This document shows, one piece after another, positions 45,501 through 55,094 of a stretch of DNA of 64,000 nt. The first letter of the stretch is position 1. Every line of letters begins with the position of its first letter. The notes beneath the pieces are model-generated. The model saw nothing but the letters and a program-made list of their open reading frames with translations, searched no databases and was not told where the DNA came from. The stretch lies in assembly GCA_035610365.1 (NCBI GenBank), contig CM069435.1:7466001-7530000 (forward strand), given 5' to 3'. This DNA comes from Aquatica leii (lineage: Eukaryota > Arthropoda > Insecta > Coleoptera > Lampyridae). The position numbers and the translations under genes were made by a program.

Positions 45501-46586
45501 TCAAACTTTGCTCAGCTGCAGTTTCATGAACATCGCATTCTTGAGCCTCACTGGTTTAGGATCAATTAGATAAATTCCAGCGGCTCTAAATCCACTGACA
45601 GCCTTGCTTATGTTAGAACTTTTGTTGTAAGCCTTTGTAAAAAGTTCTGCAACCTCGTATTGGGTTATTTGTTTGCCGGGATTGTTAACCAGGTAGAGCT
45701 CACATTCTCTATTGTATGCCATCTTTAGTAAACTGAAGATTGTCAGATCCAGTGGCTGCATTTTATGAGATACATGGGGAGGCAAGGAAAGAACTTGCAG
45801 GTTGTGTTTTTGGAAAAGGTCGTATGCTCCCAGGCTGATATGGCTTTCATGATTATTGAGTATTATTAATACTGGTTCTTCTTTGGTAGGTTTTACAAAA
45901 TAAATGAAGTGTCGCAAGTAGTCAATAAATATGGTCTCATTTATCCAACCGGAATCAGAAACCGTGGCAATCATGTCACTGTTACAGCCTTTAATTAACA
46001 GTCCGTTCATTCTCTTTCTTTTGAAGATAAACATGGGAGGTACATATATGCCACTAGCGCTGACAGCACAAACTACTGTTGTTGTAACACCGCGTTTTCC
46101 GCTTGCCGCTTTTGCTATGTGTTTTAAACCTTTTGGAGCCAAAATCTTGTAATTTTTTTGAACTGTGCTAGCTTCTGGAATTCTTAAACTGATGGAAGGA
46201 TGTCGAGACATAAAGCCATAGTACCAGTCTTTGCCTGCCCGCTGGGTTTCTTTGTTAAAATTGTGTTTCAGTTTGTTAGCTTCAGCAAATCGAAAAGCAA
46301 TTCTACGTAATGAATTTGGTGTTATGTCATAAAAAGACTTGGAGCAATCAAGTATGTATTTTGCTAGCTGGTCTTCTTGTTCTTTAATAAATACAGTGTA
46401 CCGATCTTTTTTTGGTATTTTGAATTCGTTTTGTTTTAGTTGTTTGAATAATGTTGTTTTTGGTACTGAGTATTTGGTAGCAGTTTTGCCCAACGTTAAC
46501 TTTTTACTTTTGACATCGTCGATTGCATAGCAAAGATCTTCAATTTGGTATTTTGGTTCAGTCTTTCGTATGTAATTTCGAGACAT
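45501..46586 (-). CDS. Tigger/pogo-like transposase, intact frame, catalytic triad lost
   Basis: Uninterrupted 361-codon frame, ATG 46584-46586. Psq-type helix-turn-helix at about residues 30-55 (LGKTATKYSVPKTTLFKQL), CENP-B-like DNA-binding half to about 130 (RAGKDWYYGFMSRHPSISLR), then the DDE_1 nuclease. The segment that should hold the first catalytic Asp is deleted between IPEA and STVQKNYK; the second is Asn in LIILNNHESHIS where the family has Asp; the third remains in HKMQPLDLTIF. DNA-binding parts look whole. Family members are usually longer by roughly the deleted stretch. Inactive as a transposase; domestication versus young pseudogene is unresolved. Confidence 0.88.
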   Translation of the reverse strand: MSRNYIRKTEPKYQIEDLCYAIDDVKSKKLTLGKTATKYSVPKTTLFKQLKQNEFKIPKKDRYTVFIKEQEDQLAKYILDCSKSFYDITPNSLRRIAFRFAEANKLKHNFNKETQRAGKDWYYGFMSRHPSISLRIPEASTVQKNYKILAPKGLKHIAKAASGKRGVTTTVVCAVSASGIYVPPMFIFKRKRMNGLLIKGCNSDMIATVSDSGWINETIFIDYLRHFIYFVKPTKEEPVLIILNNHESHISLGAYDLFQKHNLQVLSLPPHVSHKMQPLDLTIFSLLKMAYNRECELYLVNNPGKQITQYEVAELFTKAYNKSSNISKAVSGFRAAGIYLIDPKPVRLKNAMFMKLQLSKV

Positions 46587-46638
46587 CTAAAACAATTTGC
46601 AACGTTAAAACATTTTTACACACTCAAACGGCAGCACT

Positions 46639-46675
46639 AGGGGTAATTAAGAACGCAAGGGGTAATTGGGAACGT
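46639..46675 (-). repeat. Terminal double repeat of the Tigger-like element
   Basis: AGGGGTAATTAAGAACGC and AGGGGTAATTGGGAACGT, spaced 18 bp start to start, lie about 55 bp upstream of the transposase ATG. Likely the 5' terminal/subterminal repeat bound by the transposase. Confidence 0.55.
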
Positions 46676-46689
46676 TCCATTATATTTTA

Positions 46690-47500
46690 ATTATTTCTTG
46701 ATTGAACTTATTTATGTACTCATCTTTTGCTACATTGTTGCCAGATTTTTGACAAATTTAAAATCACATTGAAATTTTTACTCTTTTCCATATAACACAC
46801 TTGTCAATGTATGTTAGTGGATGTTTATATGATGGTTCAGATGATGTAATTTTTGGAGACTTCTAATGATGCATCATTTCTCATTGAACAATTTCTTCTA
46901 TCAACTATTCCATCTGACTGTAGATGTTCACTTTTAGTGCCAAACACTATATATACATTCTAAAACGAGTCTTTGGGCGTAATGAAGTCCTGTGGATATT
47001 AGAATTTACGGTGATTTTACTATAATCTTACTCTTGTGTTAAATGCTGAAAATCGTGAATCTTTGTTTCTTAACTCAAATACAAATTATTTTCTTGGTCT
47101 TTTGTCAGCTTTTGCGGTTTCCAATATTCTACTGTCACACTTGTTCTCATAACGTTTCCGTTTTGTTTATATAACTACGAACAATGTTTGTATGCTGTCG
47201 AACATTGGCTTCTAGCCATAGCATTAGCTTTTAGATGAGTCAAAATTATATTCTTGAAAACGTTTTATCCAACGAGCAACGTGTTCTTCAGGATTTCGAA
47301 ATTGCAATTACTATCTCATATTTTCTTTCTTTGATAGTTTTCTGCACACTTATCACCATGATAGTGAAGTTTTTCGTTATTTGGAAGCGAATTCTAATTT
47401 TCTAGAGCTGCATCAATGTTGATTTTCTGTGTTAAACTTCTGGTTTTCGCTTCTTTTATATTATGTTTGATCTTTTTCTAAATTTCATCTGCTCAATTTT
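46690..47500. other. No gene recognised
   Basis: AT-rich, no motif-bearing frame; may hold decayed 5' sequence of the following PLE. Confidence 0.4.
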
Positions 47501-47689
47501 TTTTCCATAGTGTATGAGCAGATAATTCTCATATATAGACGTTCCGTTGACTTTTTTTTTATTTTTGATGTGGAACATACGTCAATTTTGTGTGTTCTCA
47601 TTTTGATAATGATTTCTTGGTTTCGACTTGTCCATGTAATACCATGGTATTACATTAACAATCTCTACGGTGAAAATATTTTTTCTAAA

Positions 47690-49850
47690 ACATTCGTATT
47701 TTCCAAACTTTGCCACAAACTCCTCAAACTTTTGTGCACTTTAACTTTTCGTAGTCGCTGTCGTGACCACAACATTAATCCTACATTCCTCAAGATCAAG
47801 TTCCACATTCAGTCACGTTCTTCTAGAAACATCCTACACCGTGCTAGTCTGGCGTTGATACGCGAACGGATTAAGCAAACTAGGCGAGAGTTAGACACCA
47901 TTCCCAAACAACTTTTTTATATTCATCTTGAGTTAGCCGGATGATTGGAATCTCTTTGACAACATTGCTTACCATTGATATTACTCTACGACTAACTACT
48001 GAAGGTCATCTCAAAAAGTTTAGAGACGGTACAGTTGTCAATTTATCTAGTTTGGCTCTTACTTCAGAGCAGGAATCGATGCTATCCTAAGGGTTTGAAT
48101 TTTGCTGTTGCTCCCAAACGTATTCCTAAAGAAGATATTTTATATGGTGTTAAGTCTTCTATAAGACATCTTTTTCGCCACATCTCAGAACCCATTCGTA
48201 TTCACACTGGCAAAATCCTTTCCTCATCTGAAATTCCTAAATCCAACATTTCTAAGTCGGAAGAGTTCGCCCTAAAAAGTCTTCGTAATAACCCCGATAT
48301 TGTTGTTCTTACAGCCGACAAAGCAGTGGCGGCTTAAAAGCTAGGCGGAGTAGGCGGCCGCCTAGGGCCCCGAGCCCGCGTGGGGGCCCCAAAGAGACCA
48401 AAAGCACAGACATTTTATTTGATTGTTAATATTATTATTATTAAGCGTTTCAAAAATGGTTTTCTGGTTTGGTTTGACTACCTAGGAACCCCAAAGTGAA
48501 TCTGCCGCCTAGGGCCCCGACGATTCTTAATCCGTCACTGCGACAAAAGCAACGCTACTGTCGTTTTGAACCAAATTGATTATGTTGCGAGAATCAATTC
48601 TATTTTGTCTGAGGAAATGTACGCTCTTCTAACTCGTAATTCCACCTCGTCTATACGGATGTTTCAAAATTCAGAAACGAGGTATTCCCTTTCGATCTAT
48701 CGTCAGTATTATCCAACCTCCTACCTACAAGCTAGCCAATTTTATGTCCAACATTGATTGCAAATTTACAGGTAAAACCTTTTTTTACATTCTCAACTCT
48801 CAGCGTTTTATTCAACGTTTAGAAACTATAAAACTAAAATCCCAAGATCCCCTTGTGAGCTTTGATGTCACTTCAGTTTTTACTAAAGTTTTTAATAAGG
48901 ATTTGCTTATTATCATCGAACAAATTTTGTCTCAACATGGCAAGGATTTGAATATGATTCTTCTTATTGATAACTCTTTATCCTGCACTTACTTCTAATT
49001 TGATAAATAATTGACGAATAGGGTTCTGGTGTTGCTATGGGTTCTCCTCTATCACCTGTTGTAGCTAACATTTTTATAGAATCTTTTGAAACGGTTGTTT
49101 TGGAATCATCAATATTAAAACTTAAAGTTTGGTTTAGGTATGTTGACGACACGTTTATTGTTTGGTCTCATAGTGATCTCTAATTGTCTTGATCATCCTA
49201 AACAATCAACACTTAGATATCAAATTTACTATGGAAATTAAAAGTAATTGTTCTCTCCCATTTATTGACGCAAACCCACTACGGACAAATACTTTCATGC
49301 TTCATTTCATCATAATCCTGCACAGAAACACTTGAAACTTAGTGAACAATGGTTATATGAAGCGAGATATTCATAGAGTTATTAATCTTTGTCCAACCAC
49401 GTACTCGATTAGGACATTTCTACTCCCGAATTCAATCCGAAAATGGGTTTTTTACCCTATTTTCACGAGGTTGCAGATTAAATAAGAAAACTTCTTTGTA
49501 AACATAGTATTTAACGCATATTCAATTCGACAGGCAAAATCTCTCAGATTCTTCCTTCTCTCAAGGACAAATTTCGTACACTTTCATCTCAAGGTGTTTA
49601 CCAAATTCCTTGTTCATGTGGTTTAGTCTACATTGGTAAAACCGGTCGTTTCGTCATTACTCGCATTTGAGTACATTATCGTTGTATAAGAAAAAAGCAT
49701 TCCTGAACATAATTTTACTACAGGTCACAAAATAGATTTAGATAAGGTTTTTTTTATTGCATTCTCCACCAAGAAGCATTGTGTTGCAAATTTCTAGCAT
49801 GAAAATAAGTAATGGACATTGTGATATCCACAGTAAACTACATACAAAAA
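47690..49850 (+). pseudogene. PLE, near-complete but broken, third family
   Basis: N-terminal part 47700-47944 (NPTFLKIKFHIQSRSS, IRERIKQTRRELD). Then LNFAVAPKRIPKEDI near 48095, DIVVLTADK near 48295 (interrupted by a MITE) and DYVARINSILS after it. RT: QDPLVSFDVTSVF near 48845 (first Asp), GVAMGSPLSPVVANIFIESF near 49030, FRYVDDTFIVW near 49135 (catalytic DD). GIY-YIG: GVYQIPCSCGLVYIGKTGR near 49595. At least eight frameshifts or stops. C-x-C GIY-YIG and the N-terminal module resemble Poseidon/Neptune-type PLEs. Confidence 0.83.
48324..48540. mobile_element. hAT-type MITE inside the PLE
   Basis: 217 bp. Ends CAGTGGCGGCTTAAAAG and, inverted, CAGTGACGGATTAAGAA; 8-bp flanks CGACAAAG (48316-48323) and CGACAAAA (48541-48548), one mismatch. 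GC-rich inner arms (GCCTAGGGCCCCGA) occur near both ends. No coding capacity. TIR start and 8-bp duplication are hAT hallmarks. Confidence 0.9.
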
Positions 49851-50239
49851 ATTGGATGACTCATCATTAATTCTAACAGTTTCTGTCTGATATGGACGCC
49901 GTGATGTCTTGTATTATTGTAAAGTGAGATTAGTAAATAAAAGTGCAGTATAAAAAGATGTTTTTGATCTCAGAAAAGAAATCAAATCTTAAATGAACAA
50001 ACACTTACAGATCCTTAATGATTGATAGACCTTAGATTTTTGACAAATTTAGCTCAGTTAAATACTTTGAATGTAAGGCTTCAAAGAAAAAACAAAATCA
50101 TTTTTGATATTCACACAGACGTGACGGCATTCTAAATGAAAAATAGACTTTTTATCAAACATATCAACGAAAAAAATTAAACATCTCCCGAATTGTAAAA
50201 ACGCTGTCAAGGAAGCTGGATTAAATTTTCAATAGAAAA

Positions 50240-51014
50240 TTGATAAAATGAAATACACATTATTGCAGCTCAAAAATCAATTCAGCAACAGGTTTGGTAA
50301 CTTCGAGAAAGTTTTTGATAAACTGAAGATTTTTGTAAATTCTTTTCTACGTGATATTAAGGATGTGCCTGTACAAAAAGAGAAGGAAACATTGTTGGAG
50401 TCCACACAACAAAATGGATACGGGTTCAAGAAGATCCAAAACGCATGGAAAAGAGCAATAAATCCAAAAGTCAAAGAATACTTATTAACTCCTACTAGCA
50501 CCGCTTATTTACTATACTGTATGGGTTCGACAGGCAAAATAAGCAGAGTGCTAAAGAAACATAATATTAAAACTATCTTTACGACTAAGGATACCCTAAA
50601 CAACAGGTTTACATCTGCTAAAGACAAACAAGGGGCTCTAAAACATGCCTTGTTCCTGTGGATCAAGTTATATAGGACAGACGGGACGCTCTATTGAAGT
50701 TAGAGTAAAAGAACATATGGCTGACTGCAAACACATCAGCAGTGGCAGAACACGTGTGAAACCAAGGACACACGTTAAACTTTGACCAAACTAAAGTGTT
50801 GGCTAGAACTCCTTTCTACTTTCCCAGACTAAACCGCGAAGCTGTGGAAATAGAAAAACATCCATGTAATATGAACCGAGAAGACGGTTTAAGACTCAGC
50901 AAATCTTGGCTACCAGCATTATATCCTCTAAGAAAAAGATCGACCTTCTTGGAAAGGACACAAACACTTACTCCGAGTAATAACGAAGTCAGTCAAGCCG
51001 TAACGGAAAGATAA
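50240..51014 (+). pseudogene. PLE C-terminal fragment with GIY-YIG
   Basis: Frame 50248-50697 includes a decayed RT-to-linker region ending MGSTGKISRVLKKHNIKTIF, typical before the endonuclease. Then the GIY-YIG core is split over frames near 50660-50730: SYIGQTGRSIEVRVKEH-type, but in two frames. A deletion in the core removes the GVYxIPC strand. Frame 50796-51014 gives LARTPFYFPRLNREAVEIEK and the tail ending QAVTER, the standard PLE C-terminus. Different from the PLE ending at 49850. Confidence 0.75.
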
Positions 51015-51086
51015 GGTCCGTTAATCACGCTAATCGCTATTAGTATAAATATCGTTATTTACACTTTTTCTTTCAGTGACATTTAC

Positions 51087-51130
51087 CACTCTGAAGATGA
51101 AAGCTGCAATGTCTTACGAAACGTCAGTTT
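51087..51130 (+). ncRNA. Degraded hammerhead-like motif, PLE tail
   Basis: ACT, CTGAAGA (51091-51097, fits CUGANGA), a poorly paired stem II (only AAG/CTT), CGAAACGTC with GAAA at 51118-51121, then AGT pairing with ACT as stem I. The stem III palindrome ACGT and cut after GTC fit the PLE type, but stem II damage makes activity doubtful. Confidence 0.5.
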
Positions 51131-51309
51131 GTTTGGGTTCACAAACGACAATACGACAAAGACCAAGTTCTACTTCTTGTTTTGGCTCTCAAGAAGAGAC
51201 TAGGACCAAGCCTAAGTCTGGGTGTTTTACTACGACGCGGTTTAAGCCGAAAGTCGCTTATAATCGATTTTTACGAAACTTGAAGCCTGTTAGCAATAAT
51301 TTGCATTAG

Positions 51310-51889
51310 CTTGGAAAATTTTTTTCTGTCTTCTTTGCAGTGCACGAACTACATATGTAACTTTATAGAATTGTAAATACATTCGTGACGTATTTTTTGC
51401 AGTGCGTATATTTTTTTTATATGGTTATTGAAATCAAATACAACCTAGTAGTAACCCTAGCAGTTGACGTCACCTACGCGGGCTGTACCAAAATTAAACG
51501 CGTTAAACTATTTTAACTTTTATTAATGTTGAAGAATATTTTATCTTAATTTCAATTTAGAGTCACTATTAAAAAACCAAAGGTAATTTGACTAGTTATA
51601 ATTACTTATTCAATATTTTGTATAATGTTAGTCGTTATTGCTTGTGTCGTCTTTATATTCAATTTGTGCTCTTATATACATATACTGAACGCTTTGTGAT
51701 TTGGTGTTGTATTGGAGTTTTTTTCAAACTCACTTTTCTATTCGTAAAGGAAGGTGGCGCAGGGCACTGAGCTACCATTCGATTATGATCACTAGTATTT
51801 CGACCCACAACCATTTTCGATACCGAGCTAGCCAAAGCAAGTGAGTCTAAAATCTACTTTTACAACCTTTCACAATTAGAGTATTACAC
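51310..51889. other. No gene recognised
   Basis: AT-rich spacer between PLE and LINE relics; the frame 51588-51770 has no motif. Confidence 0.45.
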
Positions 51890-52560
51890 AGACGAATGAT
51901 ACTCCAAGCGGAGATGGAAAACAACAAGATAAAGGTACTATGCTACGCAGACGGTGAAAAAAACGAAAACGATTTACAACAAATGTTGCATAGATTTACA
52001 AACACTGCAGAATCTTGTAACATAAAAACATTAACAAAAAGTATGGTAATAGCAAGAGACCTAACAAGATGTAAATTAATAATTGAAGACAAACGTGTAG
52101 AAGGAATAATGAGAACTAAGCACTTCGGCGTAGAAATATCGGTACACTAAAGAAGGAGTAGGTAAACATGTTAATAAAGCGGCAAGAGTCTAAAGATTCC
52201 TGATGTACGTGGCGTGGAAAAATAAAAACGTCAGTTTAGAAAATAATGTTCGCATGTATAAAACGTGCGTCAGACAGCTTCTAACGTATGGAGTCGAAGT
52301 GAGAGCAGATACCGTAGAGACAAAAAGAATTCTGAAAAGAACAAAAATGAGAACTTTACGATGGCAGGCAACACATTAAGAGATGGAATACAGAACAATG
52401 AATTTAGGAAAACATGCACAGTGCAACATGTTGTTTAATGGTCTCGGCAATGAAAAAAAAATGTAACTAACACGTAAATAGTATGGATGGAGAAAGAATA
52501 AGAAAACTTGCAAAACATGGAAAACCACTAAGAACACAACCAGTAGGACTATCCCAGAGA
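51890..52560 (+). pseudogene. LINE RT fragment (RTE/Jockey-like)
   Basis: YADGEKNENDLQQMLHRF near 51935 is the catalytic block, with the second catalytic D changed (YADG). Then ARDLTRCKLIIEDKRVEGIM and KHFGVEIS (thumb start), and on shifted frames RMYKTCVRQLLTYGVEV near 52255 and KRTKMRTLRW near 52345. 5' and 3' parts missing. Related in layout to the 21.4-kb relic but not the same copy. Confidence 0.72.
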
Positions 52561-52599
52561 TACATGGTCGGTTTGCAGCAAAAAACTTCTTGTTATATA

Positions 52600-53382
52600 A
52601 GTGTTTGTAAAAATGTTCGACATATTTTACTATGGCTAGCAGGTCTTTCTGGTTATTAGAACTTTCTCAAAACTTATCATCCAGGCATGCAAAATAATTA
52701 TACATGAAGTACATTTCTATCAACATTTAACGTAAACTTGTATTGTTTCAGCACATCTATACCGGCGATAGATTCTTCTGTCACTATTAAGGATTGTTTT
52801 TTATTATAGACTTGGTAGTTTTTGCGTTGAACAACAACAAAAAAACTTTTTATTTATTATTTCATCTACAAAGGTGTTATTGACTTCGTTCTGAACAGTT
52901 GCGATATGAATGATAACTTCCGATAGCACGATTCCAATGTTTGCCCTCGTGCATTGACTTTTTCTAGTTTTTCAACGGTGATGCCTTTTCTACAATATTT
53001 TTTTTAAACTAACATGTCTAATTTTGATTAAAAAACGTTTTTTTGTCGTTGTTGGTCTAGTACACGTCGCATTTTCTGCTTGTCACATTGCTCTTCTATT
53101 ATTTTTAAATTTATTAATAATGACACTCAATTACTTGTATTTTTACTTTGCACTTTATTCTTCCAAATTAATACACTTTTGCGTTTTCTTTTTAGCAGTT
53201 TGAATCTGGTTTTCATAACTATACCGTATTTGTTCTTTAACGTCTGTTGACGCTTTAAGTAAATTTTCATGTAGTTCGTATTTTAACTTAGTTAGAAATG
53301 TATACCCAATAATAGTTATACTTAATGTTGACTGACACATCCGTCTGTAAGTACGTTGGTAAAAGACATCATATTTATACAT
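52600..53382 (-). pseudogene. Possible Gypsy-like Gag end and protease
   Basis: Minus strand. IVTEESIAGIDVLKQYKFTL near 52780 resembles the end of a retroviral-type protease (the hydrophobic flap-to-dimer segment). Upstream are FVVVQRKNYQVY-like residues and a 75-codon helical frame at 53155-53382 (KASTDVKEQIRYSYENQI) that could be Gag. No active-site DTG is intact. Weak assignment. Confidence 0.35.
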
Positions 53383-53470
53383 TAATGCGTTTTAGTAATT
53401 TGGTATGAAAGTTTCCATTAATTGGTAAATAACTCAAAAATATTTACCCAGGTGCAAGACCATTTTAGCG

Positions 53471-53720
53471 TGTTGCAACCGATTGGCTAAATTCTAATTA
53501 CATAAGCTATGTCAACCAATCATGAAGAAACCATAAATTTCTTGTTAAGGAAATCTTTTTTTTGAGTCAGTTCATGTAGATAATCGAAACGCGCAAGATG
53601 ATGTAAACTGTATAAATTTCTACCTACATTGATTTAATATAGTGTAATAATCAATAAACTTAGTTTTAATTTATCCAACATTCTCAAGACAGTCCACAAA
53701 CAATCTATAAACACGCAACA
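53471..53720 (+). repeat. 5' LTR of second BEL/Pao family
   Basis: 250 bp, TGTTGCAACC...CACGCAACA, followed at once by TTGGTCCTTCGA. Its last ~115 bp recur at 60916-61029. AATAAA lies near 53652. TCAGTTCATG near 53570 may be the initiator. The exact left end is inferred from TG and element context. Confidence 0.78.
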
Positions 53721-53769
53721 TTGGTCCTTCGAATCAAATTTGAACTAACGCATTAATGCAAACGCAGTA

Positions 53770-54541
53770 CATAACGATAATCAAATCTCTGATATTCAAA
53801 AATTCCATTATTTACGCCTATCCTTAGAGGATGAACCGTCTCAACTCTTACAATCATTAGAGGTTTCTACTGCAAATTATAAAACTGCATGGTCAATGCT
53901 ACAAAAACGGTTTGAAACTAATTTTATTGGTTAACAATCATATAAGAGCACCTTTCAGTTTACCCACCTTAGTAAAAGAATTGCATATACAAATGAGATT
54001 GTTACATGACGGTTTAAATAAGCACATACGCGCCTTGGAAGTTCTTGAACAACCGGTTAAATATTGGGATGGGTTAGTAGTTTACTTAATAATAAACAAA
54101 CTAGATGCTGTTACACGTAGGGAATGGGAGTCACACACAGCTAAACAAACAACCTTTCCAACAATCACAGAGCTCTCTGAATTCTTAAAGCGAAGGTGTA
54201 GACTATTAGAAACCATAAAACCTCAAAGTGAACAAAAGCGCACCTTTTATAGGGAAACAACCAAATCGTATTTCGCAATAGATAATTCGTTAAAATGCAG
54301 TTTCTGTACAAACTCTCATGCCATAACTCAATGTCAAGCGTTTCTAAAACTTACTCCAGAGCAAAGATTTTCCGAATCAAAACTATGTATTAACCGTTTA
54401 AAGGATAACCATGTCACCAAGGCCTGTAAATTAATATTCAATTGTAAGGTTTGCAAAAGACGCCATCGTTCACTTTTAAATTTTGAGGAAGCTAGTTCCT
54501 TCAGTGCTGAAAACACTAGTAACAAAATGTCAAGTTCATAA
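53770..54541 (+). pseudogene. gag: BEL/Pao Gag, N-terminally deleted
   Basis: Begins with QISDIQKFHYLRLSLEDEP, normally well inside Gag. A shift near 53925 is followed by the frame 53912-54541: IQMRLLHDGLNKHIRALEVL, WDGLVVYLIINKL, then knuckles CSFCTNSHAITQC and CKVCKRRHRSLL. One knuckle Cys is changed (LCINRLK where CxxC is usual). Ends TAA 54539-54541; protease follows in an overlapping frame. Confidence 0.82.
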
Positions 54542-55094
54542 CTTAAAAAATCAAATAGTCCTTTCGACGGCGCTAGTCAAAGTGCAAGATAGTTTCGGAA
54601 ATAACCATAATTGTCGGGCATTATTAGACAGCGGATCACAAAGCAATTTTATTTCGGTTGATTTTGCAACAAAATTAAACCTGAATCAATCCAAAATAAA
54701 TGTATCAATATGCGGTGTAAACAACAGTCTAAGTAATGTGAAATACAGTACGGCGGTCAATGTAAAATATAACATTAGCTCATTTAACAGCCTGATTTTA
54801 TCGAAAATAACAAGCAACTTGCCAACGACATCGTTTGATAAAGCATGTTTAAATATTCCAGAGAACCTTTCCTTAGCAGATTCTGAATTCAACATTTCAA
54901 ATAAACTAGATCTATTGATCGGTGCCGATACTTTTTGGCAGCTAATAAGGGCGGGTCAAATAAATTTAGGAAAGAACAAGCCCATACTACAGAAAACTTT
55001 GTTGGGTTGGGTTGCGTCTGGTCCAATTCCATATTATCATATTAATTCGAGCACGCAGTGTAATTTTGTAACAAATGACGAAATTCAGGCGAGT
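54483..55094 (+). pseudogene. pro: BEL/Pao aspartic protease (DUF1758)
   Basis: Active-site ALLDSGSQSNFIS near 54622, partner LLIGADTFWQLI near 54915 and QKTLLGWVASG near 54995, in DUF1758 order. The frame ends at NDEIQAS exactly where the Transib begins (CGAGT, 55090-55094) and resumes ASVQKLWDLEEV at 58006. The apparent C-terminus up to 55154 is transposon sequence. Confidence 0.88.
55090..55094 (+). other. Target-site duplication, left copy CGAGT
   Basis: CGAGT precedes the left CACAGTG and is repeated at 58006-58010 after the right CACTGTG. Five bases is the duplication length of Transib and RAG-family transposition. Confidence 0.93.

Noticed and set aside
48324..48540. GC-rich block as a bacterial or vector contamination
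   Set aside because: Clear hAT-type TIRs and 8-bp duplication explain it as a MITE.
49850..49950. Hammerhead after the third PLE (GTCTGATATGG)
   Set aside because: Core is CTGATAT, not CUGANGA, and no GAAA at the right distance.
53155..53382. 75-codon minus-strand frame as an independent gene
   Set aside because: More likely Gag debris attached to the weak protease relic; too uncertain for its own entry.
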